From Pelodera strongyloides (Eukaryota > Nematoda > Chromadorea > Rhabditida > Rhabditidae), in the NCBI GenBank assembly GCA_036852015.1, contig JAANDG010000079.1, positions 299,297 to 363,296 of the forward strand: a DNA stretch of 64,000 bases. Direction: 5' to 3'. The translations under genes and the position numbers were made by a program. The notes under the pieces are model-generated. The model did no database searches. It was not told the origin of the DNA and worked only from the letters and a program-made list of their open reading frames with translations. Of the stretch, positions 11,644 through 24,990 are shown piece by piece. Positions within the stretch are counted from its first letter, which is position 1, and each line of letters opens with the position of its first letter.

Positions 11644-14600
11644 ATGGTTGTTCGCCAGAGTTCTGTTTACTCAATTTCTAGCGGAAAAGGCGGTGATATT
11701 GCCGAGGTGACGCTTTTTTGTTTTTGAACTCAAGTTTTTTTATAAAACTTCATCCTACGCTACTCAACTCTGTTATCGTGGTACACTGTAGTTATACATA
11801 AACAAACAGTTGCACAGTGGTGTCTTAAGTACGGATGTGTGTTTTGGGTTCAACATATAAGTTTTCGAACGCCCACATGATCACAAACAAACAAATAAAC
11901 AAACGGTGTCCGCTTCTAAAATAAGTCAAGAGCAATCTTACTTGGAAGCACTTAAAAAGGTTTATTCATAAAAACGAAAAGGTACACAATAACGAGGTAA
12001 GCGACAAGAATAAGAACCAGGTCCCAAAGAGTAAAGTGTTCAAGTCCTTTACTATTTACAGGGAACATATCTATTAACTGCTTACATTTAGGTACATCAA
12101 ACGAGCTCTAGCACTTCTAGTTCTTGTAGCTCCGACCTAGATTCTACCGAGAATCAGATTGAAAACAAAACTCCGAAAAGTGCAAATCGTCTCCTTCGTT
12201 GGAACCTTCTCTTCACACTTTTCATCCTTTCTGCAATCACTTCGTCGATATGGATTGCTTTCATACCGGTGGTCAATGTTGGTGTTTAAACATATCAACT
12301 TAACATAGCACTTATCGCTCGGGTAGGTTACCGTGGGTTAGTTACCCAGCGGTGTATTTTTGCTAACAACTTGGGCTTGACACCAAACAGGTGTAATACA
12401 GTAATACTATACGTGAGATTTCGAACCAGTAAAATAAGAAATTGCTGAACAGTTACTAGAAAATATTCATTCTTAGGAGACGATTTATTGATTACAAATA
12501 TTAGTCATATTTTGCAGAGATACGCTCTAATCTTCGTCCTGGCTTGTATGTCCATATTGCAAATTGTGTGGTTTATTGGATTATTCAACGCGATACGATA
12601 CACTTTACGATTACGACGCTATAGAAGTAGGAGAGTTGACACGGTGGGTTTCTCGACGCCGCTTCCACAGGCTATTAAGAAGGAGCGGTTATTAGCTCGA
12701 TAGATTGCCAAGTTTTCGAATTTCTTAACTAACAACAACTTTCCCCGTTAAGTATTTTTGTTCTGTTGCGGCACTGTGACCAAAAAATCCTTTGTTAGCG
12801 CGATAGCGCTAACATAGTTTGGGTTTACCCTTATCAGGATAAGTCTTTAGAAATATTTTACATTTGATTTCTTTCAGGAGAACCAGTCCAATTGTTCGAA
12901 AATCAAGCATTTAGTGGGTATTTGCGTTTACAAGGAACCGATTCAATTGCTAATTGATACGATAGACAGGTAGGGATTCCAATTTGCGTGCTTAATAAAA
13001 CTACGTATAATTGGTATAATTCGCCCCTGTAGCTACGATAATTTGTTGTGATTTATAGTCGCGGTTAGCATATGTCAAGCTTTCGGCTTTGACAAGTTTC
13101 AATTTTAGCGTAGCTTCACAATCAAATTGCTCCAAGAAGATATCTCTATTTATTGGATTTGAAGAAGGAACGCCAGAACGGGATCAGGTATATAAAATGT
13201 TTTATTACAATTAGATTGCACGATAAACCCGTCGTACACAACAGACTCTTGAAATTTCACTAATCTGTACAGCATGTGGACTATATGTAAGGATTTAAGT
13301 CTGCCGTAAAAAATACATTTTTTTAGATTGTCAAGCAACTGGAAGAAAAGTACACGGCATCTTTTGAACGGTTATTATTCGTTGTTCACCCAAGAGGTCT
13401 GGAGGGCGATATTCCTGGGAAGTGTTCAAACCTGAACTATGCCGCGAGGACTGCAGTCTCAAAATTGAGACAGGATCAGGTAGTTGCATATCTAAGACAT
13501 ATTTCAGTATCTGTATCATCTACCAAACGTTATTTGTGAAGTATAACTACAAACAGGCCATGTTGTGAACATTGTGAAGCATATCTTAAAAAAAACAGTG
13601 GAAAAAAGTAAAAAAAAAAAATCGTTTTTCCTGGGGCTTACTTTATTAATTATAAACATCTAATTGTGAAAATGTTTAGTATTACTGCATGGCCACTCAA
13701 CTGCTTGTCACAACTGGTGATTGCGATTCGATATTTGGCGAACGATACTTTGATGCGCTAGAAGAAGAATACTGGAAGACTAGCGAGAAGATTTGCAGTT
13801 TTATTGCTTGAACCTTTATATTATTTTTATGTTTCACTTTCGCCTTGTTTTTCACTTTTTATTACTTTGACTTTAGTTTAGTTCTCACTTTTGATCTTTA
13901 TATTAATGATAATATTTCTAGGAAAGGAAATATACAGTATGGCAGAGCCCGCTATTCTACACTATGAAAACAAAAACGCCTCCATTTTTTGTACGAGTCA
14001 CTGGTCTTTTGCGGTCATTTTTCATGATTGGGTAAGAAGAATTTTTTATAATATATTGATCGATACATAAAGATGGCAACAGAAAACGAGGAATACTTCT
14101 GTTTTATTGTTCACTAATTGTAAGAGGCGAGGCATTATTGGTCTGTTTGTGACTACGACAGAGCTTCCGTGTGTGCAATAGAATGTAAGTTGCAGTGTCA
14201 AGGTTCAAAACTATTTCTTTTCAGTTTCCTAATTCCCTGGAACATTAATACAATGAGCATTTTCTCGCTCACGTTGGAACTATTTGAAAAGGGAGGATAT
14301 ACTCATCCAGGATATCAGGTAATCACTGAGTGCATTTTAACGTTTCACAACTTTGTCGTACCTGTTTACCTTTGTTATTTCTTGATTTCTGCTTAGAGCG
14401 AAATACCTGCCGATTTTTGTAACGCATCGTGGACAACATAATTCTTACGTATTTATGCAAAGTTGCTCGAATTTAGCTCGATTTTCTAATTTACGGTCAT
14501 TGCGTAAGGGGCATAATAATACAGCTGTCCACGATGCGTTTCAAAAACCGGCCGGTATTTCCGCTTTAAACCACGTACAAATAAGGGTTTCAGATGGAGG

Positions 14601-16472
14601 ATATTATTGCCGTAATTAGATGGTCACTTGCCGTGAGGAAACAGTGCAAAATCCAGGCAATCCCAGTTGCTACACTATCCGGACCAACTTCAGGTGGGCG
14701 TGCCCTAGTTATAAGCAATTGAAGATGACTGTGTCGAAACGTGTCTTCGCAACAAAAAAAACTGACCTCTTCGAAATAGACTTCGAGCTACGTGACTTCG
14801 AGCTCTGCACGTCCATTTGGCGGGATCAGAGCTGGAATTGCCCATTTACGTTCTTGATTATTTGATAAACCTTCTAATTTTTGTGTTTTAGGTGATGGAT
14901 ATATAAACGAATTGTATGAATGGGCGCGGCAGATCCGGAGATGGACAATTGGTGCTGGAGAGGTACGAGAATCATTGAAGAAAAAATGTTTCGTATTAGA
15001 CACAGGACTTTGAATCTCATTCATGGAGTGTTATTTATTTACCGTACTATATATGATCTATGTATAGCACAAGAAAACGAATTAGTTACCGAAACCACAG
15101 AAAAACTGTGGTTGGCCCATCAAATGGTTTTTGCCGAAAACAAAATTCGGTGACTGGTTCGTGACTGGTTCGTGACCATTTGGTTACGATCTTATGACTG
15201 TTTTCGATGAAACATGGCCACGAGTTGGTCACGAATTGGTCACCAAATGGGCAGACTGGCGAAAAAACCATTGGGATATGTGCCCTTCATAAACGAAGTA
15301 ATTGCAGGTATTCCACTACTTTGCTATCAAAAGTTTTCGGCTCCCAACTACAGTATCCCTTGTTTTCGCAGTAAGGTTCATATTTTACTACGGAGTTGTG
15401 CTCTGCGTCTCATCACTATTTTCGCTGACAGCTCCATTCATCGTGAGGATTTTTCACACTAATTTTCGCGAACATAGGTCGATGTTGTGTATATATGCAC
15501 TTGGGCCTCTATTATGGGATCACTGCAAAAAGAGCTGTAAAAAGGCTTAAAAATAAAAAGATAGTTTCAGACTTCTTCAATCCTAACGGCTCGAGACGTT
15601 GACACAGTTCTATCGACAAGAAATTTCACATATATTTCTCTGGGTTTCCTACTATTACAGTATCTTTGCTTCCTCGCCGTTTTTCTCATAAACTCTTGTT
15701 GCTCTAGGGTAAGTTCATTTTTTTGCATTTATCTAGTTTTATTTGGAACAATTTATATGAACACATATATTAGAGAAAACAAGTGTGCTCGCGTGTGTTG
15801 GATTTTAGCCTATGTAACTTTAGGAGTAATCAATTCATATTCCAATGAAGTACAAATAATTAAAAAGGAACAGTATATAGAAAATTGATAGTGACGATAT
15901 TGTAGACCATGAATGCAGACACAAATCAATTCAAACACGATTATTATAATGATTAAATTAAGCACCAATGCTTTCAGGTATTTCCTCAAGGGATCCGTGA
16001 CAACTGTAATTTCATAATAAACATAGTCCATTTTCTGCTCACCCTTCCGACAATTATATTGTATTCATTAGTGGAACTGGCAGCGTTCCTAGAGGTTAGA
16101 AAGATCATCTTTTATGGAGAACTACAGAACCCTTTTATAGGGCAGACCATTCCCCCATGCAAGATGTATTCATATTCACAGTATCTGTGCTAATAGTAAA
16201 TAAGCATATGTGCTGGGTGCTGCTTCGTTAGTTAGTTCGCAACAGATAGTACGCGAAGACATTACGCCAATTGACGGGTCTGAATATATTTCAAGATAGA
16301 ATTTTCCCTGGTGACACCTCAAAATTGGGTACCTAAACCAGTGCAACTACGTCTGTGCAATCGATAATTTCTATATTTTTTTCAGTTGACCGTGCGGGGC
16401 AAGGACGTCTGTTCGCATAGTGCTTCCAAAAAAGACGGTCTAATTCTAAACGCACAAGTACAACGAGTTTAG
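11644..16472 (+). CDS. Family 2 glycosyltransferase, multi-pass membrane
   Basis: Fifteen exons: 11644-11706, 12092-12283, 12518-12643, 12878-12969, 13109-13187, 13327-13479, 13680-13797, 13938-14031, 14225-14318, 14594-14693, 14892-14962, 15308-15442, 15661-15708, 15978-16094, 16386-16472. Phases close to about 522 aa. Two membrane spans (exons 2-3) precede a GT2 catalytic domain. This has HLVGICVYKEP, then GKCSNLNYA, a DxD-type TTGDCDSIF, GGYTHPGYQMEDI and the processive-type QIRRW motif. Three hydrophobic stretches follow (exons 12-14). The order matches cellulose/chitin/hyaluronan-synthase-like GT-A enzymes that transfer a nucleotide-sugar at a membrane. The exact sugar cannot be read from sequence. 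The exon 7/8 junction is the least certain. The start ATG lies 7 nt after a TTTTCAG acceptor. AATAAA lies at 16543. Confidence 0.85.
14396..14569. repeat. Family A palindrome in a glycosyltransferase intron
   Basis: Inverted ends GAGCGAAATACCTGCCGATTT and AACCGGCCGGTATTTCCGCTTTAA lie between exons 9 and 10 of the glycosyltransferase. Confidence 0.75.
15087..15275. repeat. Dispersed repeat, family G (copy 1)
   Basis: In an intron of the glycosyltransferase. It shares ACCACAGAAAAAC, TGGTCACCAAATGGG and CGAAAAAA modules, in the same order, with about 20483-20660 in a kinase intron. It contains several short GTGAC/GGTCAC repeats. Confidence 0.5.
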
Positions 16473-17217
16473 GAAAATGACAAACTGATAATAAATCACC
16501 ATAATATGCGACAATTGAGCTTTAGTTTATTGGTAATTGTGAAATAAAACTTTGAAAAATAGTTTTATTAGAATCAACGAGAGTTTAAAATTATAAAGTA
16601 ACAAAGGAACAAAATTATAAAATAAATGAAAAATACAAGGTCATGACGATATAGCACAACACAGAACTGACAAAGATATCGATTTCATTAGGGTCGGGAG
16701 ACCTTGAAACCTCTAAACTTTCGATGAACTATAAAACATGGTAGGAAAGGTTTCGTGTTCATTGTTTTTTTTTGTCTTGGCTGAATCCCAAACACCGCTC
16801 GTTTCAAACTTTTTGAAATTTATTCGGTTGACACGCAGTACGACTGTCGTTTGACCATGCGCATGAATACATCTAAAAGAAAAAGTTTTGTAAGCAGCGG
16901 TACATTATAGTAATCGGGAACCATTTGTCGACGGTTCTTGTTTTTTTCTATAGGCTACATCATATGGATACATTGAATAAAAGTGGCGCGCGTTTCTCCT
17001 TGGAAAGGGATTCCTTACTGTTAATATTGAAAATATACGTCTTGTAATAGAACTGTAGCCTTCATTATAGATTTCTGTATAATGTGTCACTTTATTTATT
17101 CTTCATTTTTGTATTTGTGCTACTGTTGACTGTTGCTTTACTCGACAAAACTGTACGTTGCATATATTTTTCTCATGAATTTTATGTGTGCGTAATAAAT
17201 TATTATTATTATTATTA
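16473..17217. other. Convergent intergenic spacer
   Basis: Lies between the 3' ends of the plus-strand glycosyltransferase and the first minus-strand kinase. It holds an AATAAA (16543-16548) and a short (TTA)n tract near 17199-17220, and nothing else recognised. Confidence 0.6.
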
Positions 17218-20200
17218 TTATGACGATGATTTAGGAGTCCTACGTCCTACGATGAGAAACACCAAATAAAAAAGTGGTAAAAACTGAAAGAAATACCGAC
17301 CCTGATCAGTTCCGTGCTGATCCTGTTGTTCCATGTTCGCGTAACTTTTCTGAAAGTGAGGAAAATCCCTTTGTTGCATTAAAAAGATGTAGCACAAGTC
17401 TCCATACTTAACATCAATGAATCAAAATATGTAAATAATTCTAGCTCACATTACTCCCATCGAGGTAGACACGCTTGAGAAGATCGGTAGCCGACATGCG
17501 ATCTATGGGATAGAAGCCCAACATTCGCTCGAACAGGTTGAAAAGGTTCGCTTCTGAAATATATAAACTACACGAATTTCATTACGGAGGCTCGTGTGTG
17601 AGTGCCTGGCTCCTATTCTATTTACATACCTTCGTCGATTCGCTTGGCGGTTCTATATAAATATATAAATATCGTCACAGTATCGCTGATATCCTAAAGG
17701 GACACGAGAAAGAGTTTCCCTCAATTCATGTGTACGGAGTATCCGGAACTTCAGAAATATTACTGTGAAAACCGCATTGCTTGAAGCCTAGAACTCGCAG
17801 AGTTATTCTCCGGTTAAACAGATCGGCCAGGTACCGTAGCCAGAAACAATTTTTGCGGTTGTAGGGCATTACTGTATTGGAAACGCCTCTTTAGAAACGT
17901 AGGAATGATCTTTCTTCGAATTTTGACGTTGCTGATTACGGTACCGGGCCGAACTGTTTGACGGGGAATAACTCTGTGAGTTCTAGGATTCAAGCAATGC
18001 GGTTTTCACTGTAATATTTCTGAAGCATCGGACATTTTATACAAGTAACTTGAGGGGAACTTTTTTCTCGTGGGCCTTTCCCTTTAATAATAATCTCACC
18101 CGTCAATTGTCCCTCGCCCGGAGTGAGTTGTAGCGACGGAAACATATCTCGCAGGGATTTCATCCGCTCGTACTTATCGTAGTCTTTGACTTTCTTCAGT
18201 TGCTCGTTCACACTTTAAATTACTCAAATTGCACTATTGCTACGATTTCCACATCAAAAGAACATTCTCAACTTGGCTTCTCCGATCATCTGCGCAACGT
18301 TTGTTGGGTTTCCTTGCATAAAGTCCCATCTGGAACAAAACAGGGGAAATCAATTTATGAAGCAGGCAACGCCACCAGCAGTGACCTCAAAAACTTCACT
18401 GCTTGTCATTAACTTAAGCTAAGAATACATGAAACACAGACCTTGTGCCACGCAAAATCAAGAAAAATCAAAGTAAACTATTTTTCGTTGAAACGAACGG
18501 CGGTCTTGGTGTGCCGGTGATGCGGAGGATTCTCCCAAACAGATCACCCAATGTTTTCGGCACCGGCTCCACTATCAATGGATTGTATCCAAAGAAGCCC
18601 AACAATGTGATGCCGAGAGACCAGATGTCAACTGAAACTTCCACAATATTCTGAAGGCAAGCGACATGCATACATGTAAGCGGTAGACAGTTTTGTTATC
18701 TTCTGACAACCTTGGAGCTAGGGAATACCATCTCGCTGGTGGACGCCCTTGACAACGTGACCAGGTTTTCATTCCTATGAGTCACAAGACCAGTCATCGT
18801 CATTTGGAGTTGCATATCCAATTAATATTTCATCTGCGAGAAACTTTTCTCGAAGAGTAACGTTTGCTATACGATCTCGTAGACGTCCGCCTGTGAACCA
18901 TTCTTCGCTCCATTGCACAATGCGACTCAAGAACCAGGGTCTTTGTCGTGCAACAGGCTTCGGAAGCATACACCATTACAGGCGGGACAGGCGTATTAAA
19001 CAGCGTTGTTTTTAAATTCTTCTGACATTAGCTCGTGAGGTTGATCTGCAGTACACACGGATCATTTGCAATACGTATATCATGAATCATGGATGTGTAG
19101 CTCTCTGGCACAAGATGGTGCCTATGGCATTGATGACTGTATGTTTTTCTCTACGGAGTCAAGCGCATTCTTGTGTCAACAATCAGCATATATAGTGGTA
19201 TTTTGCACTGCCTAGACCGCTCGATAACTTGGCAGGTCGCGTGTGAATGTGGGCAGTTTTCCCGTAGCCGCTTCGAAGCCCGGTCTGTTCATTTTTATTG
19301 CTTTCCAGAACCGTGCTTATCCTGTTCTGAAGGACCTGGCACTTGTGTTCCATAAAAAAACCTTTGAAAAGAAACGTTTAGCACATACCTTTTGTGTCGT
19401 ATTTCTCTCGCAGCAATATTTCTGGCGCATTGTATGCTCGTGTTCCCTTGTTATCCGTCATATGTTTTCCCGAATATCTCGAGTGACCAAAGTCAAATAA
19501 TTTGACCACAAAAGGGTTATAGTTCACTCCAATGTTCTGCGGCTTAAGATCCTGAAATGTACAATTTCCCTTTCTATAGTGGTGTATTTTACTATTTAAT
19601 CTCTAGTCCATTTGCTTCAACCTAACAATACTTACCCTGTGCAGTATTCCCAGATTATGCAAATAGTCTGCAGCTCTCAGCAGTTGAGTGGCCAATACAG
19701 CAAAAAACTTATGGTCTCGAGGAACCATTTGTTCTATTCCATTTTGCTGGGACAATCCAACATTCTTCACTTTCAGAGATCTAAACATATCTCTATACAA
19801 ACAATTTTTCCAAATAATCAAGAAAAAGGTTTTAAATCTAACTCTCAGGGAGTGAACTACTAGACAAACTTTTTTTACATAAAATACGCGCGTATGCAGG
19901 TATCCCCATACGTTTCGTAATCCCGCGGTAGTCGAGTAACTTCGCTTGTCTAGAAGTTCACTCCCTTGATTAGATTTCAAATAATTTTTTTTTTCAATTC
20001 TTTCCCATATTCAATCATACACAAAGTAAAATGACGAATTTGAACTGACTGCCTTCCTGACCCGGAGTGACCCGGAACGAACCTAGTGTTATACTGTCAG
20101 GTTTAAAAAAAAGAAGATATGATCAAAAATAAATGTATAAGAAAAACTCAAAGAACATACTCATAGTAATAGTAGTCCTCCAAAGTGCGGTCCATTTTCT

Positions 20201-22518
20201 CGAAGACAAGGTAGAAAAAGTTTGGTTTATTTTCCTTTTTCGAATGGAACGCCTCGATGAATTCGACAATCTAATTAGGTACATTTGTGCAATGTTGCTT
20301 TTTAAGTTAATTCGTAGACGGATTTCGTTGGAACACATATATGAAATGTCACACTGTATTTCTAAAGAAATTAATGCACTAGAAATGAACATTGGAATTT
20401 AATTACGAATCAATTTCAATAAATCCTATGCTATGAATGAGGAGTGCATACTCTGCGCTATAGCACATGACCACGGAATAATTGCCGAAAGCACAGACCA
20501 CAGAAAAACCGTCGGTGGCCGGGCACCAAGGTTTAGTTACAAGTTACAATGATAATTTGGTGGCAGTGTGGTGACCAATTGAAGACCATTTTCGGAAAAC
20601 TTGGTAACGACAACGTCACCAAGTGGTCACCAAATGGGTTTGCCCACGAAAAAAAACAGGGTTTCTCTGTTTCCTATGATGTACATAAAGGTCACACAGC
20701 TCCGATTTCCGCCTTCTACTACTAGAACATATGTATGTTGCGTAAAACCATAAAAATAATTCGCGACCAAAATAAACTCTACACGGGGATGTCTGATTGC
20801 CACGGCCATCTCCCACTCTCGCTTCATGTCCTTCCATGCGGCTACATCGGTCACAAGATCCAGTTTCAGCCGTTTGAGCACCACATTTCTCCCTTCCGAG
20901 TCTTCCTTGAGGACCTTGAGCTCCGCTTCACTGGAATTAAATTGGGCAGCAATGGTATGCAAAGACGACAGACAACTTTACAAAATGAGCCTTTACAAAA
21001 TGAGGGAGCTAAACAGCATAAAAAAACGGGCACTCGTTTGGTTTCAAGACACACCTAACCATATGTATAATTCGTATAACTCACATAACACTTCCCTGTG
21101 CTCCGTGTCCAATAATATTGAAGTCCTTGGCTAGTGGATTCTGCAATTATTGCTTAATTTAGAAAAGTTTACCGTTTACCATGAATACAAACAAACACTC
21201 TATATAAAGCGAAATACCAGCCGGTTTTTGAAACGCATCGTGGGACAACTGAATTCTTAGGTGTCCACGATGCGTTTCAAGAACCGGCTGGTATTTCGCT
21301 TTAAGTGAATATCTCTCAATAATGTTGAAATCACGTTTTGCGTTTGGGGAGTTTTACATACATAATACGACAGTCCCCTGTAGTACTGTAACAAAAAAAA
21401 ATTGTGTAAAAAGAATGCAATTTGAAAAATAAAAGTAATGACTGATGGCGTATACCTTCCTGTTCTTTAATGGTGTGTATTTCTTGGGGAGAACAATCTC
21501 CTCCTTAGGTGTACGACTTGTTCCAGAACCAGCAGCCTGCAATGGAGCTAACGTTTAGACAGGCCGCACAAACAAACAATGCAATTGAACATTATACAAA
21601 ATCTATAGGAAAAATGAACCAACTCCTTTATGGTTATCTAAGACCCGTTATATTCTGAAATTGATCTAAATTATATGTGAATGTACGAAATACCGTAATT
21701 GGCCAGCTATGAATGCACATCGGGCAGATATAAATAACATCAATTATTGCCAGTAATGGGAACACAAAAGTTTGGACCTTGGCGGGTCAAAAGCGCAAGC
21801 GCAGGTTCTTTTCCTATCTACGGTCACTCCGGTGCCCTATTCTTGATAAATTTTTTTAGCATAATGTGTCAAATCACAGTTAACTTCAGGCTTAATGGTC
21901 GTAACAGTTAATTACCATCTATTTTTGCGCGTGCTCAACGGTCAAAGTTCTTCCACACCCTGCCAGAATGCAATGATGGGTCTTGAATGTCAATTGAAGG
22001 ATAATTTAGTTTGAGATATTTAAACTATAGTTAATTATTATATATTCAGCTGTTTATATTATCATGCGCTATCATAGTTTATAAGTGCACAGTAAAATAA
22101 TACACTATTATGCCAAACATAACCCACTGTTTATATCATGTGAAATATGATCACCGCTTTCATCCTTTGTCTCTTTATTTCTACCGACTAACATACTATT
22201 ACACAATTATCTATATCTGTGATGTCTCTCACCGGAGTACATAATGCCAGAGTCTGTGATAATAAATAAAGTTCTCCTCAAAGTTATCGTCGTCACACGT
22301 CACACAACACGGTCGCATTGCTGGATGCACACTCCCAAACGGTGATGCGACTCGCAGCTGAGTGTGAACATTCCCAAGCCCTTCATATTCTCAATTTTAA
22401 AACAGAGTGGAAGAAAGGTTGTTACCTCCTTTTTCTTCCCGACAACGTATCTCTTTTGTGGTTTGGTAGAAGACGATTGTCCTTCTTGATTTGTCACAGG
22501 CATTTGAGGATCCGACAT
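17218..22518 (-). CDS. MAPK-like divergent protein kinase, minus array gene 1
   Basis: Twelve exons: 22518..22426, 21536..21456, 21140..21085, 20930..20783, 20270..20161, 19780..19636, 19551..19389, 18631..18499, 18329..18273, 18212..18100, 17553..17450, 17349..17218. They sum to 444 aa with every phase matching. Kinase features in order: glycine loop NIIGHGAQGSV, ATP-lysine in VVLKRL, alpha-C glutamate in KREWEMA, hinge LVFEKMD, HRDLKPQNIG catalytic loop, DFGHSRY, AYNAPEILL, VDIWSLG. Exon 9 (57 bp, WDFMQGNPTNVAQ) is absent from the other three minus-array genes and matches the region after GTP in JNK-type MAP kinases. No TxY activation motif is visible. The C-terminus is hydrophobic (QFLPLFYLVFLIVG), unlike the paralogues. 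Expected to be a cytosolic Ser/Thr kinase; substrate unknown. Confidence 0.82.
17695..18085. repeat. Long palindromic element, family C (copy 1)
   Basis: A nearly 400-bp inverted repeat. The left arm has AAAGGGACACGAGAAAGAG, CAGAAATATTACTGTGAAAAC, AACTCGCAGAGTTATTC and GGCCAGGTACCGTA. The right arm is the reverse complement and ends GTGGGCCTTTCCCTTTA. It lies in intron 10 of kinase 1, only about 15 bp past the splice donor. Confidence 0.8.
20483..20660. repeat. Dispersed repeat, family G (copy 2)
   Basis: In a kinase intron. Shared modules with the glycosyltransferase-intron copy include CACAGAAAAAC, GTGGTCACCAAATGGG and CGAAAAAA. Confidence 0.5.
21207..21303. repeat. Short family A hairpin
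   Basis: Consists almost only of the two inverted ends (AAAGCGAAATACCAGCCGG ... CCGGCTGGTATTTCGCTTT), giving roughly 40-bp arms. An internally deleted copy in intron 2 of kinase 1. Confidence 0.8.
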
Positions 22519-24990
22519 AGCTGACTAAAGAATTTGTGCAGGAAATAAAGCAGAAACATTGTTCCATGAGGAGAGAGAAAAAAAAACGAGAGAAAAAAAT
22601 ATAAAAGCACCAAAAAACCCAAGTGAAAACGGAAGAAACGAGGATACAGAAAAATGGAATGGATTAAAAATAAAAGTTAAAAAAATTTCCTTTTTTTTTT
22701 TTCTTAAGGCGAAATACCGGTCGGTTTTGAAACACATCGAGTACACCACCATTCTTATGCAACTTATGCAAGTGACCATAAATTAGAATAAAAAATCGAG
22801 CTAAATTCGAGCAAAATTAGCATAGTACGTAAGAATTCAGTTGTCCACGATGCGTTTCAAAAACCGGCCGGTATTTCGCGTTAATAAAGAGTTTAATATA
22901 TAAAACTGAACTTATGTTAGTACATCTGTCAATACCTTTTAGTTCAACATTCTTTTATATTCATTCACGCAAAAAAACATCCAGGAAAGATGAACTGTGT
23001 GTCAGGGAATACAATCCCGGTTGCTTGGTCTTTCGAAACGAAACCCACATAATGCGCAAGGTGGCCCATGAATCATCAATCATCCGATAAAATATGAAGC
23101 CACTTTGCTGTTTCAACACCACAAAACATTTGTTGACAATGCTTAAACGTCTTACTTCCGATGCTAACGGAACAAAACCAAAGCGTGGGAACATTGGCTT
23201 TTTTCGATGTCTTCGAAGTAAATAGGTGAATAAAGCGTTTTTTTTCTAGCGGAAAATGATTTTCGCAAGATAAGCAATCATCCTAAAATTGATAAAATGC
23301 TATACGAAAGAATAATTAGACGTCGGCAACATCACAACGATCGATACACTTACTTATTATGGGTAGGGGATGCATACCTTTTGGTGTATTTAGTAAATAA
23401 ATAAATACATAAATAAACATGACATAAAAAAACTATATTAGAAATTAAATTACACGGTATAACTCTCATATATGACTTGATAGCCGAGTGAAAATGTTTC
23501 TAAAAATGGAAATGAAATCGATTAGAAAGCCAACAGTCAAAAGGCAGGCAAGTCCTTGTGTTGGTTTCAAAAATTCAAAAAACAGCCACCCCCCCCTCAC
23601 ACTCACCCTCTCCCTTTCGTTTCATTGCGCAATTTTTTTCTTATTGATATTTTGGTTTGTCTATTCGATCAACAACAAAGCAAGGAGACGATACATGAGA
23701 CAAAGTTTTTCGAATCTTTTTATTGTAAACGTTTTGCTTAGGTTTGTTGAGAATAACATTATTTCTCTAGATGTAAATAATATTGCAACTAAACAAATTC
23801 GACGCGATTCAAAACAAATATTTCATTAATATAATAAGAAGCGAAATAATGGCCTAGAGGGAAATAAGTATTAAAGTAAAACATAAATTCTAAGTTGGAT
23901 ATTGCAAGTGTAAACATTGACTGCAACTAATATAACTAAATTAAAAGTTACAGTCTGAAGAAAAAAAACTAAATAGGAAAAAAAATGAGAATAAGTAGTA
24001 AATAGGAAAATTAAATAAACATTAAATAATTAAATATATAAAATAGCATAAAAGCTTATAATAGTCATACCACTATCCCAATGCAGTTTATAATCCCCAA
24101 CATATATCCCTTATTGTAGGGCACAAGAATCAATGATCGTGGCATGCCTTGATGAAACAAAAAAATAGCTCCTGCTCAATTGCTTTAATTCATCTCAGTT
24201 TCTCAGAGATAGAATAGTAAACAGCAAGAGCAAGAAGCTTATAAAACGTATGCGTGTGTTGGATTGCATTCCAGTGTATTGCCTGTAAATTTGTGTCTAT
24301 GTGGTCGGTTCATACTCATACATACGTTTACATGGGAACACATCATACATCTTACCAGTAAATTTCCCAAACTGCATGATGTACATATGCACGATGTACT
24401 GCTGTACAACTGACACTAAACCCTTTATAAATTTTGGAAAATTTGAGCTGTCTGAATGCTTTGTTGAACGTTGAGGATTGAGAGCTGCTTGGGTTTTAAA
24501 TCGTTATGGCTAAGCCTTAGACGGTGCTTCGACGTCAATACGATGAGTGGAATTTGCACAGTACGATTGGCGTTGCATCATTTGCATGAAAATCTCTGAA
24601 AGCAAGTGCCTATTTTGTAGATTTGTAGGGTCGCAGTCACTGCAAATTCGTCATTTTACTTCAAGTAAAATTGAATATATGAAAGAATTGAGAAAAATAA
24701 TTTGCCAAACCAATTTATTTGAACTCTAACTCAGAGAAGCGGAGTACCGCGGGACTACGAAACGTACGATAGGGATAACTGCTGCCCCAGCCCAGCTACG
24801 CATATTACGTTGGAGGATATCTGCATATAATATTTTTTTAATGGTGCTTCTCTGCCAATACGATAAGTGTAATTTGGCACAGTACGATTGGCTTTGCGTC
24901 ATTTGCTGTAATAATATTTCACTCCCTTATTGTTAGAGTGACGGTTCAAATAAACTGATTTGGCCCAGTGCTCAGCGAATATCGAATAGT
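22519..24990. other. Spacer between kinases 1 and 2
   Basis: Holds a family A palindrome at 22707-22884 and two copies of a short repeat, family F. The F copies (about 24520-24603 and 24841-24920) share ACGAT(G/A)AGTG(G/T)AATTTG and CACAGTACGATTGGC; a third copy is at about 32390-32467. The open frame at 23488-23829 has no recognisable domain. No gene supported. Confidence 0.55.
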
